Below are positions 1-8,675 of a DNA stretch of 64,000 nt, in pieces; position 1 is the first letter of the stretch; each line of letters opens with the position of its first letter. The stretch spans positions 868,001-932,000 of the forward strand of contig NZ_CP087131.1 of NCBI RefSeq assembly GCF_020911865.1, in the 5' to 3' direction. A program made the position numbers and the translations under genes. The stretch comes from Chryseobacterium sp. C-71. Lineage in GTDB: Bacteria; Bacteroidota; Bacteroidia; Flavobacteriales; Weeksellaceae. The notes below the pieces were generated by a model, which was given only the letters and a program-made list of their open reading frames with translations, was not told where the DNA came from and made no database searches.

Positions 1-2323
1 GTTCAGGACCGCCTTCTTTGAAAGATAATTGCCAAGGCTGATTTAAAAAAATCGGTGCTTCAGTTTTTTCAACATATTTCCACTTTTCCACAGAATTATC
101 TGCAGTTTCAGAAGCTTTTACAATTAAAGATTCACCGGATTTTAATTGAATTTTCACTGAATTATTTTGAGTGTCGACAATTCCATAATCTCCATTTTCA
201 GAATTCATCAAAGCGACTTGTTTTCCAACAAAATTCAGCGGAATATTTTGATTGATTTCCTTCGCAGTATGATTGACGATGTAATAGTATTTTCCGCCGT
301 CGAACTGTCTTCTCACAAATTTCAATCCGGTGTCTGTCAATTTTTCTCTTTCAATTTTTAAATATTCCAGACCTTTTGCTACATCGGAACTCAAAACAAT
401 CTTTCCCTTTCCGAAGCTTGCCATTTTTATATTTCCATCTTGGTTTTGAAACGGAATCTGATTCCATAAAGATTTCAACTGCGTTCTTCTTTTTTCCACC
501 TCCAAGTTTCCGGGAATATCTTTCGGTTCGTTTTGAAAAATAATTGATGCTCCGTTTTGAGCCAAATCTAAAATGTTTTTTAAAGTAGATTCCGGCAAAT
601 AAGTCAGTTCAGGAATAATTAAAACCTGATACGCAGAACCTTCTTTTGAAACCTGAATTTTCTGATTTTCCGACTTCGATTCGCCAATCATTTTGTCCGA
701 AATCATATCTAAAGAGTAACCCATTTTACTGAGTTTATTCAGATTTTCATACATCGGAGTTGGCTGTAACCATTTTTCAACATTATGAACTTTGAACGTC
801 ACGTCCTTCCCTTTCGGATTTGCCCATTGGTCGTAAATCGGCCAGTACATCAGCAATTCGTTATCCGATTTTCCGCTTTGTAAAACACTTTGCGTACGTT
901 CAATATAAGAATTTAATCCTTTCAAATGAGGCCATAAACTGTTTTCCGGAACGAAATTCACCGACGCATAAAACAGCCATCCCGGAAACGGAACATCAGC
1001 CGGAGTGTATGTAGTTCCGTGGTAAAAAACGTGGTTGATTCCCGATAAAAATACCTGCTCCACTTCGGGTTTTGCCTGTGACCACGAGGTTTTGAAATGC
1101 TCTGTCAGCCAGGTAAAAGTTTCGTTTGAAGTTAATTTTTTGCCCGTCACATTCGCTGCCGAAGAAGCAAATTTCAACATATTAAAATCCGGCATATCTG
1201 ATTTTTGAATATCTGCAGTATCTCTTTTCAAGCCCGGAATTTCAAAAATTGAACTTCCAAAAGTTTCAGACTCAGGAATGTCTACTGCTGCATATAAATC
1301 CAATAAATTTCCCGGCGAACCGTGTGCCTGATTGGTGTTTTTTGATTTTTTTGAATGCGCCCAATTGGTGAAATCTTTGGTAAAATTATTTAAAATCAGT
1401 TCGCTCAAGGTTTCTCTGTAATCCGATTTTACTCTTACTGCAATTTCATTTTCCTCGTTGCTCACGAGATATTTGATGTACAGACTTAAATCGTATCCAC
1501 GTCTTTTTTTGAATTCATTTAAAAAATCCGGCGTCCAGTCGGCGTTGTAAACTTCATAGCTGTCATTAAAAAAAGAACGGATTCCATAATTTGAATTTCC
1601 GAATGCTTTATCGAAAGTTTTCAGATAATCTTTAGTTGCATCCGGTGAAAAATGGTCTAAAGTATATCCTTCTCCACTTGGCGCTGCACGTTTTACTTTT
1701 TGCAAAGTTTTACCAACGAAAACTGCGTAAATTGTCCATTTTCCTGATGCTGGTTTCCAGTTTAAAGTTCCGTCAGCATTTACTTTATCTGTTAAAACTA
1801 CCGCTCCATTTTTTTCATTGTAAGCCGTTACAACATCTAGTTTTATGGTTTTTAAATTCTTCTGTTTTTCGTCTTTCAGTACAATTTTATCTGCAAATTT
1901 TTCGCCTGATACAATGGTATAAGTCTGAACAATCATTTTTGTCGCAGCGTCCTGTTCGTCAACTTGTGGTCCACCGATTGGCCAACCTGTTCCGACTGCC
2001 ATATCTACGCCCATATTCAGGCTTTTTGCTTTGTTCGTGGTGAACTGAAGCATTTTCATCCATTCCGGAGACAGGTAATTGAGGTATTGTTTCTCAAAAC
2101 CTTTTGCGCCGTAAATCGGGACGATTTCTACGCCTCCGAAACCTGCTTTATTTAAAGTCGTGAGTTGTTTGTCCAATCCTTTTTCGTCGACGGCATTTCC
2201 CATCCACCACCAGCGGGTCCAGGGTTTTGCGGTCTCGGTAGTTTTTGGCCACGGGTTTTGTGCGGAGAGATTTCCGAAGGCAAAACAGAGAAGACTTAGA
2301 CTGACTATATTTTTAATTTTCAT
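1..2323 (-). CDS. GH106-type alpha-L-rhamnosidase, secreted (3' end outside window)
   Basis: The minus-strand frame is open from ATG at 2323 to the window edge, giving about 774 residues without a stop; the C-terminal part lies outside. It begins with a signal peptide (MKIKNIVSLSLLCFAFG... ending near LSAQ). The next segment contains WTRWWWMGNAVDEKGLDKQL, typical of the N-terminal barrel of GH106 rhamnosidases. Family enzymes remove alpha-L-rhamnose from pectic rhamnogalacturonan and act in the periplasm or at the surface. The gene lies downstream of the CE12, GH2 and GH28 genes on the same strand after a 193-nt gap that holds a dispersed repeat, so it may belong to the same locus with its own or read-through transcription. 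The family call rests on motif recognition; substrate is inferred from neighbours. Confidence 0.75.
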   Translation of the reverse strand, partial: MKIKNIVSLSLLCFAFGNLSAQNPWPKTTETAKPWTRWWWMGNAVDEKGLDKQLTTLNKAGFGGVEIVPIYGAKGFEKQYLNYLSPEWMKMLQFTTNKAKSLNMGVDMAVGTGWPIGGPQVDEQDAATKMIVQTYTIVSGEKFADKIVLKDEKQKNLKTIKLDVVTAYNEKNGAVVLTDKVNADGTLNWKPASGKWTIYAVFVGKTLQKVKRAAPSGEGYTLDHFSPDATKDYLKTFDKAFGNSNYGIRSFFNDSYEVYNADWTPDFLNEFKKRRGYDLSLYIKYLVSNEENEIAVRVKSDYRETLSELILNNFTKDFTNWAHSKKSKNTNQAHGSPGNLLDLYAAVDIPESETFGSSIFEIPGLKRDTADIQKSDMPDFNMLKFASSAANVTGKKLTSNETFTWLTEHFKTSWSQAKPEVEQVFLSGINHVFYHGTTYTPADVPFPGWLFYASVNFVPENSLWPHLKGLNSYIERTQSVLQSGKSDNELLMYWPIYDQWANPKGKDVTFKVHNVEKWLQPTPMYENLNKLSKMGYSLDMISDKMIGESKSENQKIQVSKEGSAYQVLIIPELTYLPESTLKNILDLAQNGASIIFQNEPKDIPGNLEVEKRRTQLKSLWNQIPFQNQDGNIKMASFGKGKIVLSSDVAKGLEYLKIEREKLTDTGLKFVRRQFDGGKYYYIVNHTAKEINQNIPLNFVGKQVALMNSENGDYGIVDTQNNSVKIQLKSGESLIVKASETADNSVEKWKYVEKTEAPIFLNQPWQLSFKEGGPE

Positions 2324-2363
2324 TATTTACATTTAAATTTAACCACGCGTACCATTTAAAATT

Positions 2364-2516
2364 AACCACAAATCGAAGATTATCTCCTTTCAGTCGATGA
2401 ATATTATTTCGACGGAGTCAAAAGTCACAAAAGATTTTGGACACATTAGTTATTTTTTAAGTGAGTGATTCGATTGCTAAGAAGAACACATTAGTTTAAA
2501 AAATCAAAGATTTTTG
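2364..2516. repeat. Dispersed intergenic repeat, copy 1
   Basis: The gap between the GH106 and CE12 genes carries AACCACAAATCGAAGATT (2364-2381) and a block at 2411-2436 (GACGGAGTCAAAAG...). The same blocks in the same order recur at 48275-48319, and both copies end in AAGAACACAT(A/T)A followed by a short T/A-rich tail. Part of it also occurs inverted at 8250-8274. No coding content is seen. Confidence 0.65.
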
Positions 2517-3839
2517 TTAATTTCCATCAGGTTTCACAGTTTCCATAAAGATAGATTCCGGCCAGTGGAATTTTTCGACATCATCGGGGTTATTTGGGTT
2601 AAAAGTCTTATAATTTTTCGAAATATATTTTTTTAAAGGTAAATTTTGGTCAACGATAGATTTTACAACGCACTTTGCCAATTCATAAGCACCATAAGTA
2701 TTGAAGTGCGTATCATCCGCCAAAGCGGTTGGCTGATTGGGATAAGAATTTGCGGGATAATGAACAAATGCTTTCTTTGCTTTTTCCGGTCCCATTGCTT
2801 CAAATAAGGTTTTGCTCAACGCATTCAAATCAACTAAATCGACTTTTTCTTCCTTCGCAATCTCACGCATTGCATCGGGAAAGTCATCCAAAGTATTAAC
2901 GATTTTATTGTTTTTATTAAAAACACGACGGTTCATTGAGGTGACTAAAACGGGAATTGCTCTCAATTCTCTGGCTTTTGAAATCCACTCCTTTAATCGT
3001 TTTCTGTAACCGGATTTTGTGCTGTTTCCCGCTTTTTGATCGTTGTGCCCGAATTGGATAAAGAGATAATCTCCGGATTTTATTTTATTCCAGATTTTAT
3101 CGATTCGGTGGCGGTCTTCGAAGGCTTTCAGGGTTTCTCCGCTTTCGGCATAATTGGCTATCACCACGTCATTTGGAACGAAAAAATAAGGCAACATCTG
3201 TCCCCACGACGCCCAAGGTTCGTATTGCGCATCCACAACCGTTGAATCTCCAGTGATATAGATGGTTTTAGCCGTTTTGTTGGGCTGAATGATGACCGAA
3301 CAAACTTTCGGAGCTCTATCATTAAATTCAATCGTTAACAGGTTATCCCAATGCAGATATTTTCTTTCTCTAGGTTTTAGTTTTACAATTCCGATTTGAG
3401 TTCCGTTCTGATTTCGAATAATGCTGTCTTTGACGTGAACCGTGATTTGTTTTTCAAGAATTTCGCCCTTTTTAGTTTTGACGTCATTGAGCATCAGACG
3501 ACGATTTTCTACACGAACGGTTGTTTCCGAAGTTCCTTTAGAATCGCCAAGATTTAATGTAATATTATAATTTCCTTCAGGAACTATTACTGAAAAATAG
3601 AAGGGTTTGTCGCTGGTTATAAAATCTCCCTTCAAAGCATTTCCTCCGTTGTCATCAGATTTCAAACCGGAAATATCCATAAATCCGTAACCGATTTTCT
3701 TATCGAATTTCGAAGTCGAATTAATTGGAATGAAACCATTTTCAACTGTACTTCCACCAAAATCGAATTTGAAAGTGGTTTGCTGTGCAAATATCGTTGC
3801 GCAGAAAAAAACGATTAAAAGTGAAATCCCGTTCTTCAT
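2517..3839 (-). CDS. SGNH/GDSL esterase, rhamnogalacturonan acetylesterase type (CE12)
   Basis: A 440-residue secreted protein with a signal peptide ending near FAQQ (residue 20). Residues 22-185 form a beta-rich domain starting KFDFGG, often found in front of CE12 esterases. The SGNH hydrolase domain follows: block I GDST at 197-200 with nucleophile S199, block III GHND at 264-267, and the D375-x-x-H378 pair in ADDTHFN. CE12 enzymes remove acetyl groups from the rhamnogalacturonan backbone, making it accessible to GH28 and rhamnosidases. The start lies 1 nt after the stop of the upstream GH2 gene, so the two are almost certainly co-transcribed and translationally coupled. All expected catalytic residues are present. 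Confidence 0.85.
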   Translation of the reverse strand: MKNGISLLIVFFCATIFAQQTTFKFDFGGSTVENGFIPINSTSKFDKKIGYGFMDISGLKSDDNGGNALKGDFITSDKPFYFSVIVPEGNYNITLNLGDSKGTSETTVRVENRRLMLNDVKTKKGEILEKQITVHVKDSIIRNQNGTQIGIVKLKPRERKYLHWDNLLTIEFNDRAPKVCSVIIQPNKTAKTIYITGDSTVVDAQYEPWASWGQMLPYFFVPNDVVIANYAESGETLKAFEDRHRIDKIWNKIKSGDYLFIQFGHNDQKAGNSTKSGYRKRLKEWISKARELRAIPVLVTSMNRRVFNKNNKIVNTLDDFPDAMREIAKEEKVDLVDLNALSKTLFEAMGPEKAKKAFVHYPANSYPNQPTALADDTHFNTYGAYELAKCVVKSIVDQNLPLKKYISKNYKTFNPNNPDDVEKFHWPESIFMETVKPDGN

Positions 3840-3840
3840 C

Positions 3841-6696
3841 TTAATCTGTTAAAATGTTTTCTTTTGGCATTGTAAACTGTTTATTTTCATCGCCCAAATC
3901 CGGCAGTCCGAAATAGAAGTACAATGTTCTTTTAAACATTCCGTTCAGATGATTCGGTTCACTTTCAGGACCTAAAGTGGAAGTATCATTATTAATATTA
4001 AATGCCAAAACAGTTCCCAACGGTGGAATCGCATCGAGGAAAGAGATATTTCCTGTTGGCAGTTTCGGGAAACCTTCTGCACCGTAAATTCCGTAAAAAT
4101 CAAAAAGTCTGATGAACATTTTTTCTTCTTTAGTTCCAACAGTGATTTTCCCTTCTGCTGTATTCAATTGCAACCAAGAAATATCATCGAAATAACCTTT
4201 AAATTCGGGATAAATCCAAGGCGAAATACCAGTTCGGGTTGAATTTCTCAAATTTTGCCAGACATTATATGTTTGTCCCTGAGTTCTGTTTTTCCAAACG
4301 TGATACGGACCTTTGCCCAGCCATTTTGCGCTGATGACATAGTTTTCAGGATAATCAAAACTCACCCCAGAAAATTGATAATCTCCAGACAAAGAATATT
4401 CATAATTTAACTCTAAAATTCCGTTAGGATTGAGTTTCCAAATGATTTTATTTCCGTTTTTGTAATTGACTTCAATTAATTGATTTTGTCCTTCTGCAAA
4501 AGATTTTATGGAAGATAATTCCATTGTTCCGTTCACGAAAACAGGGCCATTTTTAAAAGTTATTTTTTTGCCTTTTTTATCGACAATAATAGATTTTAAT
4601 AAGCCGTCTTTTTTACCAATGGCAAATTCTTTTTCGTCTGATTTTAAAATAAATTCAACATCATTTTCGACGATAGAAACCGGAAATTCTTTCGTTAAAG
4701 ATTCTGAAAACTGATTTGAATTTTCATTATTCAACTTCAATTTCCAAGTCCAGGTGTAAATTTCTTTTCCGAAAGAATCGGTTGCCGTTAATAACAAACC
4801 TTCATTTTCCTTCCAGTTTGAAGGAAGATTTAATTTAACATCTCCTTTTTCTGTTGGTTTAATATTCGGAGATTCTGCTTTTCCTGTTTTAATAATATCA
4901 AAACCTGATTCTGAAGAAAAAGGTGTTTTAAATTTTACTAATTTCCATTCAAACTGACATTCATTTAGATTGGTAAAATGATAACGGTTTTCAATTGGAA
5001 TGATTCCGTTAAAATCATTCGGCAAAGTTTTCAAATCAATTTTTACAGGACTGTAAATTTCGCGGATTGCGTAAAAACTTCCTTCTTTCTCACGATGCGG
5101 ACCGACAATTCCATCCGGAGCGTTAATCGCATTCACATCTATTTGGTTATTAAAATCGGTTCTTACCAAACCTTCATCGGCAAACGCCCAGAGAAAACCC
5201 CCTGCGACTTTTTTGGAATTCCAGTGAAGTTCCCAATAATCGGCTAGTGAAGTTCCGCCACCGCCGTCGTCCTGTGCGTGTAAAAACTCGGTCGGCATAT
5301 AAATATTTTCTCCTTCGAGAATTTTTTTTGTGCTGTAATAATCTTCGTAATGATTGCAGTCGATGCCGTTGAAAGCGTTTCCTGGCTTGTGATGTGCGTG
5401 AATAACGGGACGGTTTGACAAGTCGTATTTTGCAAATTCTGCATCCAAATCAAAATTATGTCCGCCTTCGTTTCCGTTGCTCCAGAAAATAATCGAAGGA
5501 TGATTGGTGTCTCTCGTCACCATTTCCTTCACAAGCTTTTTCCCCACTTCTGTGCTGTACTTTTTTTGCCAACCCGCCAATTCATCCAAAACATATAACC
5601 CGAGCGAATCGCAAATCTTTAAAAATGATTTATTTGGCGGATAATGAGAACAACGAACGGCGTTCATATTCATTTCTTTGATGAGCTGAACATCCATTAA
5701 ATCTATGTTTTCTGTAACAGTCCTACCCGTTTCCGGCCACCAAACGTGACGGTTGATGCCTTTCATTTTCACCTTTGTTCCATTGATGAAAATTCCGTCG
5801 CCTTTTCGGATTTCAATCGTTCTGAAACCGAATTTTTCTTCACTTTGACTGATTGATTTTTTATTTTTATTTAAAGTGAATTTTGCTTTGTATAAATTCG
5901 GTGTTTCAGCTGTCCAAAGTTTTGGATTTTTAACCGAAAATTGAATCTGTTTTAAAGTATCTCCTTTTTGAATTTGAACCAGAGATTCGCCAACCAAATT
6001 GTTTTTAATATCAAATAACTCTACTTTTATATTGTTGGCAGAATTAATTTCATTTAAATAAATATTGGAACGAAAAGTTCCGTCTGCTTTGGCTTCAATC
6101 GTTGTTGACGAAATATGTTCTTTCGGATTAGCTTCCAAATAAACAGGTCGGAAAATCCCGCCTAAAATCCAATAATCTGCAAGACGTTCTGCATTGTTGA
6201 CGGATTTGTCTCCGGACATTTTAGAAACTTTGATTTCAAGAATATTTTCTTTTCCAAATTGAATTTTATCTGAAATATTATATTTAAATTCATAAAAAGC
6301 GCCCTGATGAATTGCTCCAGCCGATTTCCCATTGATTTTGACTTCCGTGTCGGTCATTGAACCTTCGAAAACGATGTTGATTGTTTTTCCTTTCCATGAA
6401 TTTGGAACCAAAAATTTGTGTTTGTATAAACCCGTTTCGTCGTGAAACTTGAAGTTTTTACCATATGTTACATAATCCCGACCGTAATTATACGAACCGA
6501 AACCTTGTTGTTCCCAATGAGAAGGCACATTGATTTTGCTCCAACTTCCCGATTTTCTACCAGAATTTATCCAAAAATCCCATTCTTTTGTATGCTCAGC
6601 ATCTTTCCCAGTTAAGAATTGAATTTCTTTAGACTGAGAAAACAAAAGCTGTGAACAGACACATAAAAGAGCGAATATTTTGGAAGAAAAATTCAT
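3841..6696 (-). CDS. Glycoside hydrolase family 2 (beta-galactosidase/beta-glucuronidase type)
   Basis: A 951-residue secreted GH2 enzyme with a signal peptide (ends near LLFSQS). Order: jelly-roll sugar-binding domain (about 30-190, with SHWEQQGFGSYNYGRDYV), immunoglobulin-like domain (about 190-300), TIM barrel (about 300-600) and C-terminal beta domains including a small-chain-type domain (IPPLGTVLAFNINND near the end). The acid/base is E410 in SNGNEGG and the nucleophile is E470 in MPTEFLHAQ. The architecture is LacZ-like. In this pectin locus it probably removes galactose or glucuronate side chains, but sugar specificity cannot be read from the sequence. Its ATG overlaps the stop of the upstream GH28 gene by one base (TAATG), so translation is coupled. 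Confidence 0.85.
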   Translation of the reverse strand: MNFSSKIFALLCVCSQLLFSQSKEIQFLTGKDAEHTKEWDFWINSGRKSGSWSKINVPSHWEQQGFGSYNYGRDYVTYGKNFKFHDETGLYKHKFLVPNSWKGKTINIVFEGSMTDTEVKINGKSAGAIHQGAFYEFKYNISDKIQFGKENILEIKVSKMSGDKSVNNAERLADYWILGGIFRPVYLEANPKEHISSTTIEAKADGTFRSNIYLNEINSANNIKVELFDIKNNLVGESLVQIQKGDTLKQIQFSVKNPKLWTAETPNLYKAKFTLNKNKKSISQSEEKFGFRTIEIRKGDGIFINGTKVKMKGINRHVWWPETGRTVTENIDLMDVQLIKEMNMNAVRCSHYPPNKSFLKICDSLGLYVLDELAGWQKKYSTEVGKKLVKEMVTRDTNHPSIIFWSNGNEGGHNFDLDAEFAKYDLSNRPVIHAHHKPGNAFNGIDCNHYEDYYSTKKILEGENIYMPTEFLHAQDDGGGGTSLADYWELHWNSKKVAGGFLWAFADEGLVRTDFNNQIDVNAINAPDGIVGPHREKEGSFYAIREIYSPVKIDLKTLPNDFNGIIPIENRYHFTNLNECQFEWKLVKFKTPFSSESGFDIIKTGKAESPNIKPTEKGDVKLNLPSNWKENEGLLLTATDSFGKEIYTWTWKLKLNNENSNQFSESLTKEFPVSIVENDVEFILKSDEKEFAIGKKDGLLKSIIVDKKGKKITFKNGPVFVNGTMELSSIKSFAEGQNQLIEVNYKNGNKIIWKLNPNGILELNYEYSLSGDYQFSGVSFDYPENYVISAKWLGKGPYHVWKNRTQGQTYNVWQNLRNSTRTGISPWIYPEFKGYFDDISWLQLNTAEGKITVGTKEEKMFIRLFDFYGIYGAEGFPKLPTGNISFLDAIPPLGTVLAFNINNDTSTLGPESEPNHLNGMFKRTLYFYFGLPDLGDENKQFTMPKENILTD

Positions 6697-8075
6697 TATT
6701 TTGCAGCAGTGTCGGAGTCGTCTTTTTTATCGTAAGATTGCGTAAGAGAATCTACTTTCGTCACATTGACTTTGGTTTGCTTTAAATTTTGAATGTTATT
6801 TAAATTTTCCATTTCTGGTTTTAAAGCTTTGATTTTCAAATTTTCAAAAGTGAAATCTTTTAAATCAAACAAATCTGATTTTTCAATAGAAAATGCTGTC
6901 TCGCAACTTAAATCTATATTTTTGATGGTAATATTATTAGCCAAGCCTTTTTTCGGTTTTGCTTCTCCTTTCAAATCAAAAAACTGATTCCAACCTTTTG
7001 CATAAATGAATGTTTTTACATTTCCTTTGATGTTATCGAGCGTGATGTATTCGTAATGTTGAGGCGTGTCTGGACGCATCTTCAAGTGTAATAATCTTGA
7101 CGCATCTTTCACGGTAGAATTTCTGAAAATGATGTTGTAATTATGAATTGATTCGCTTCCGCAAGTGAGCGCAGAATGGCAGAATCCAAAAGTATTGTCT
7201 TCGATAATGATGTTTCTGTTTTCTCCGTTATTCGGGTCAACATCTGCTTTGGGACCTTTTCCACCTTTCAAAGCGATAGCATCGTCATTGACTGACAAAT
7301 AACAATTTTTAATTAAGAAATTGGTACAAGCATCGATGTCAACCGCATCTGTACTTGGTGCTTTTACAGGTTCTTTTGGAGCAAGAATGGTCAGATTTAA
7401 TAATTTAACAAAATCACTTTTATAATAATGTGTGCTCCAGAAAGGTGAATTTTTAATCGTAATTCCTTCAATCTGAATGTTTTTAGAATTTGAAACGTAG
7501 ATGATTCTTGGTCTCATTTCGTCCATATTGGTGCATTTAGGATTCCATTCTCTTCTTTTCCAGAATGATTTCCAGAAACGAAGTCCGTTTCCATCCAAAG
7601 TTCCTTTTCCTGAAATCGTGAAACCGTCCAATCCATCTGCGTTAATCAAAGCCGGAAAATATTTGACAGTCTGACCTTCCATTCTTGTCATTACAACCGG
7701 AAAATCATTGATATCGTCGCTTCCTTTTAATTTCGCTCCATTTTCCAAGTACAAATGCGTTCCCTGCTTAAAGAAAACTGAACTGATGAGAAAAGTTCCT
7801 TTCGGAACTACCACGACTCCACCGCCATTTTTAGCTGCCAAATCAATGATTGCCTGCAGTTGTTTCGTCTGAAGAACCGTGCTGTCATTCTTCACGCCGT
7901 TTTCAGTAAGGATATATTTTTTTCCTAATTTATTGATGTCTGTTGGTTTGTTTTCTTTAAACCATTTGTCAATTTTAGTTCCGTCTGGCCATTTGTCCTG
8001 ACTTTTTAATCCATTCGAACATAAAGCGAGAATGAATAGAGACCAAACGAATTTGGATGTATTTTGAAATTTCAT
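6696..8075 (-). CDS. Glycoside hydrolase family 28 (polygalacturonase/rhamnogalacturonase type)
   Basis: A 459-residue secreted right-handed beta-helix enzyme with a signal peptide (about 1-25). The GH28 catalytic set is visible: TD at 242-243 with D247, the NDD motif at 263-265, a diverged GHG-type block CHSALTCGSE with H300, and a basic block LHLKMR (K332). Family members hydrolyse alpha-galacturonide bonds in homogalacturonan or rhamnogalacturonan. It is the first gene of the run GH28-GH2-CE12; the 600-nt gap upstream should carry the promoter. The C-terminus has about 40 extra polar residues ending in a D/K-rich tail of unknown role. Exact substrate is inferred from the linked CE12 and GH106 genes. 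Confidence 0.85.
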   Translation of the reverse strand: MKFQNTSKFVWSLFILALCSNGLKSQDKWPDGTKIDKWFKENKPTDINKLGKKYILTENGVKNDSTVLQTKQLQAIIDLAAKNGGGVVVVPKGTFLISSVFFKQGTHLYLENGAKLKGSDDINDFPVVMTRMEGQTVKYFPALINADGLDGFTISGKGTLDGNGLRFWKSFWKRREWNPKCTNMDEMRPRIIYVSNSKNIQIEGITIKNSPFWSTHYYKSDFVKLLNLTILAPKEPVKAPSTDAVDIDACTNFLIKNCYLSVNDDAIALKGGKGPKADVDPNNGENRNIIIEDNTFGFCHSALTCGSESIHNYNIIFRNSTVKDASRLLHLKMRPDTPQHYEYITLDNIKGNVKTFIYAKGWNQFFDLKGEAKPKKGLANNITIKNIDLSCETAFSIEKSDLFDLKDFTFENLKIKALKPEMENLNNIQNLKQTKVNVTKVDSLTQSYDKKDDSDTAAK

Positions 8076-8675
8076 AATATATTTATATTGCTGTATGACC
8101 TGATTTTTCTGAATACTTATTTACAAAACATAAAAATCAGTAAAATAACTTTCAATTAGTCTCTCCTTACTTTATTATAACGCTAATTTTTAATGCAAAG
8201 TTCGCAAAGATTTTTTTACCACTAAATGCTTTTAAGGTTCGCAAAGGCGTTTGACTTCGTCGAATCTTCGATTTCACTCAACAATGAGTACAAAGGCTTT
8301 TAATTACATATAGATTCGGACAGTCAAAAGTAAAATCATTCGTTCATTTCATTTTCATAAAAATATACATTCTATGTACTTACAGCATCCTGCTCTTTCA
8401 TGTTGAAGTATTTTTAAGATAATTTCTATTATGGTTGCAAATTTAATTTTTATAAATCTTGAATTTGAATATCGTAATTCACACTTTTCATCAGATCAAA
8501 AATGAAATTTAAGTAGAAATACTGAATTAATTCTAATGGTATCTGAGTAATTTTGGATAGCTAAAACTAATAACCACGAATTCTTTAATAACCAGAAAAT
8601 CATTTCTGGCAAAGATTAGTTTCTGATATATTTAGCTGATAAAAACATTTTTAATAACCATAAAAACAACATATT
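8076..8675. other. 600-nt intergenic region with dispersed repeats
   Basis: No convincing gene is seen between the divergent GH28 and 8676 genes. Two repeat pieces are present. The stretch 8226-8251 is identical over 26 bases to 49905-49930. The stretch 8250-8274 is an inverted copy, with one mismatch, of the repeat core found at 48281-48305. Both promoters must lie here. The last 40 bases before 8676 are very A-rich, as usual for translation starts in this phylum. Confidence 0.6.

Noticed and set aside
1636..2043. Plus-strand 135-codon frame
   Set aside because: It lies opposite the GH106 gene, whose own frame has clear family motifs; the plus-strand product is Leu/His/Phe-rich with no pattern.
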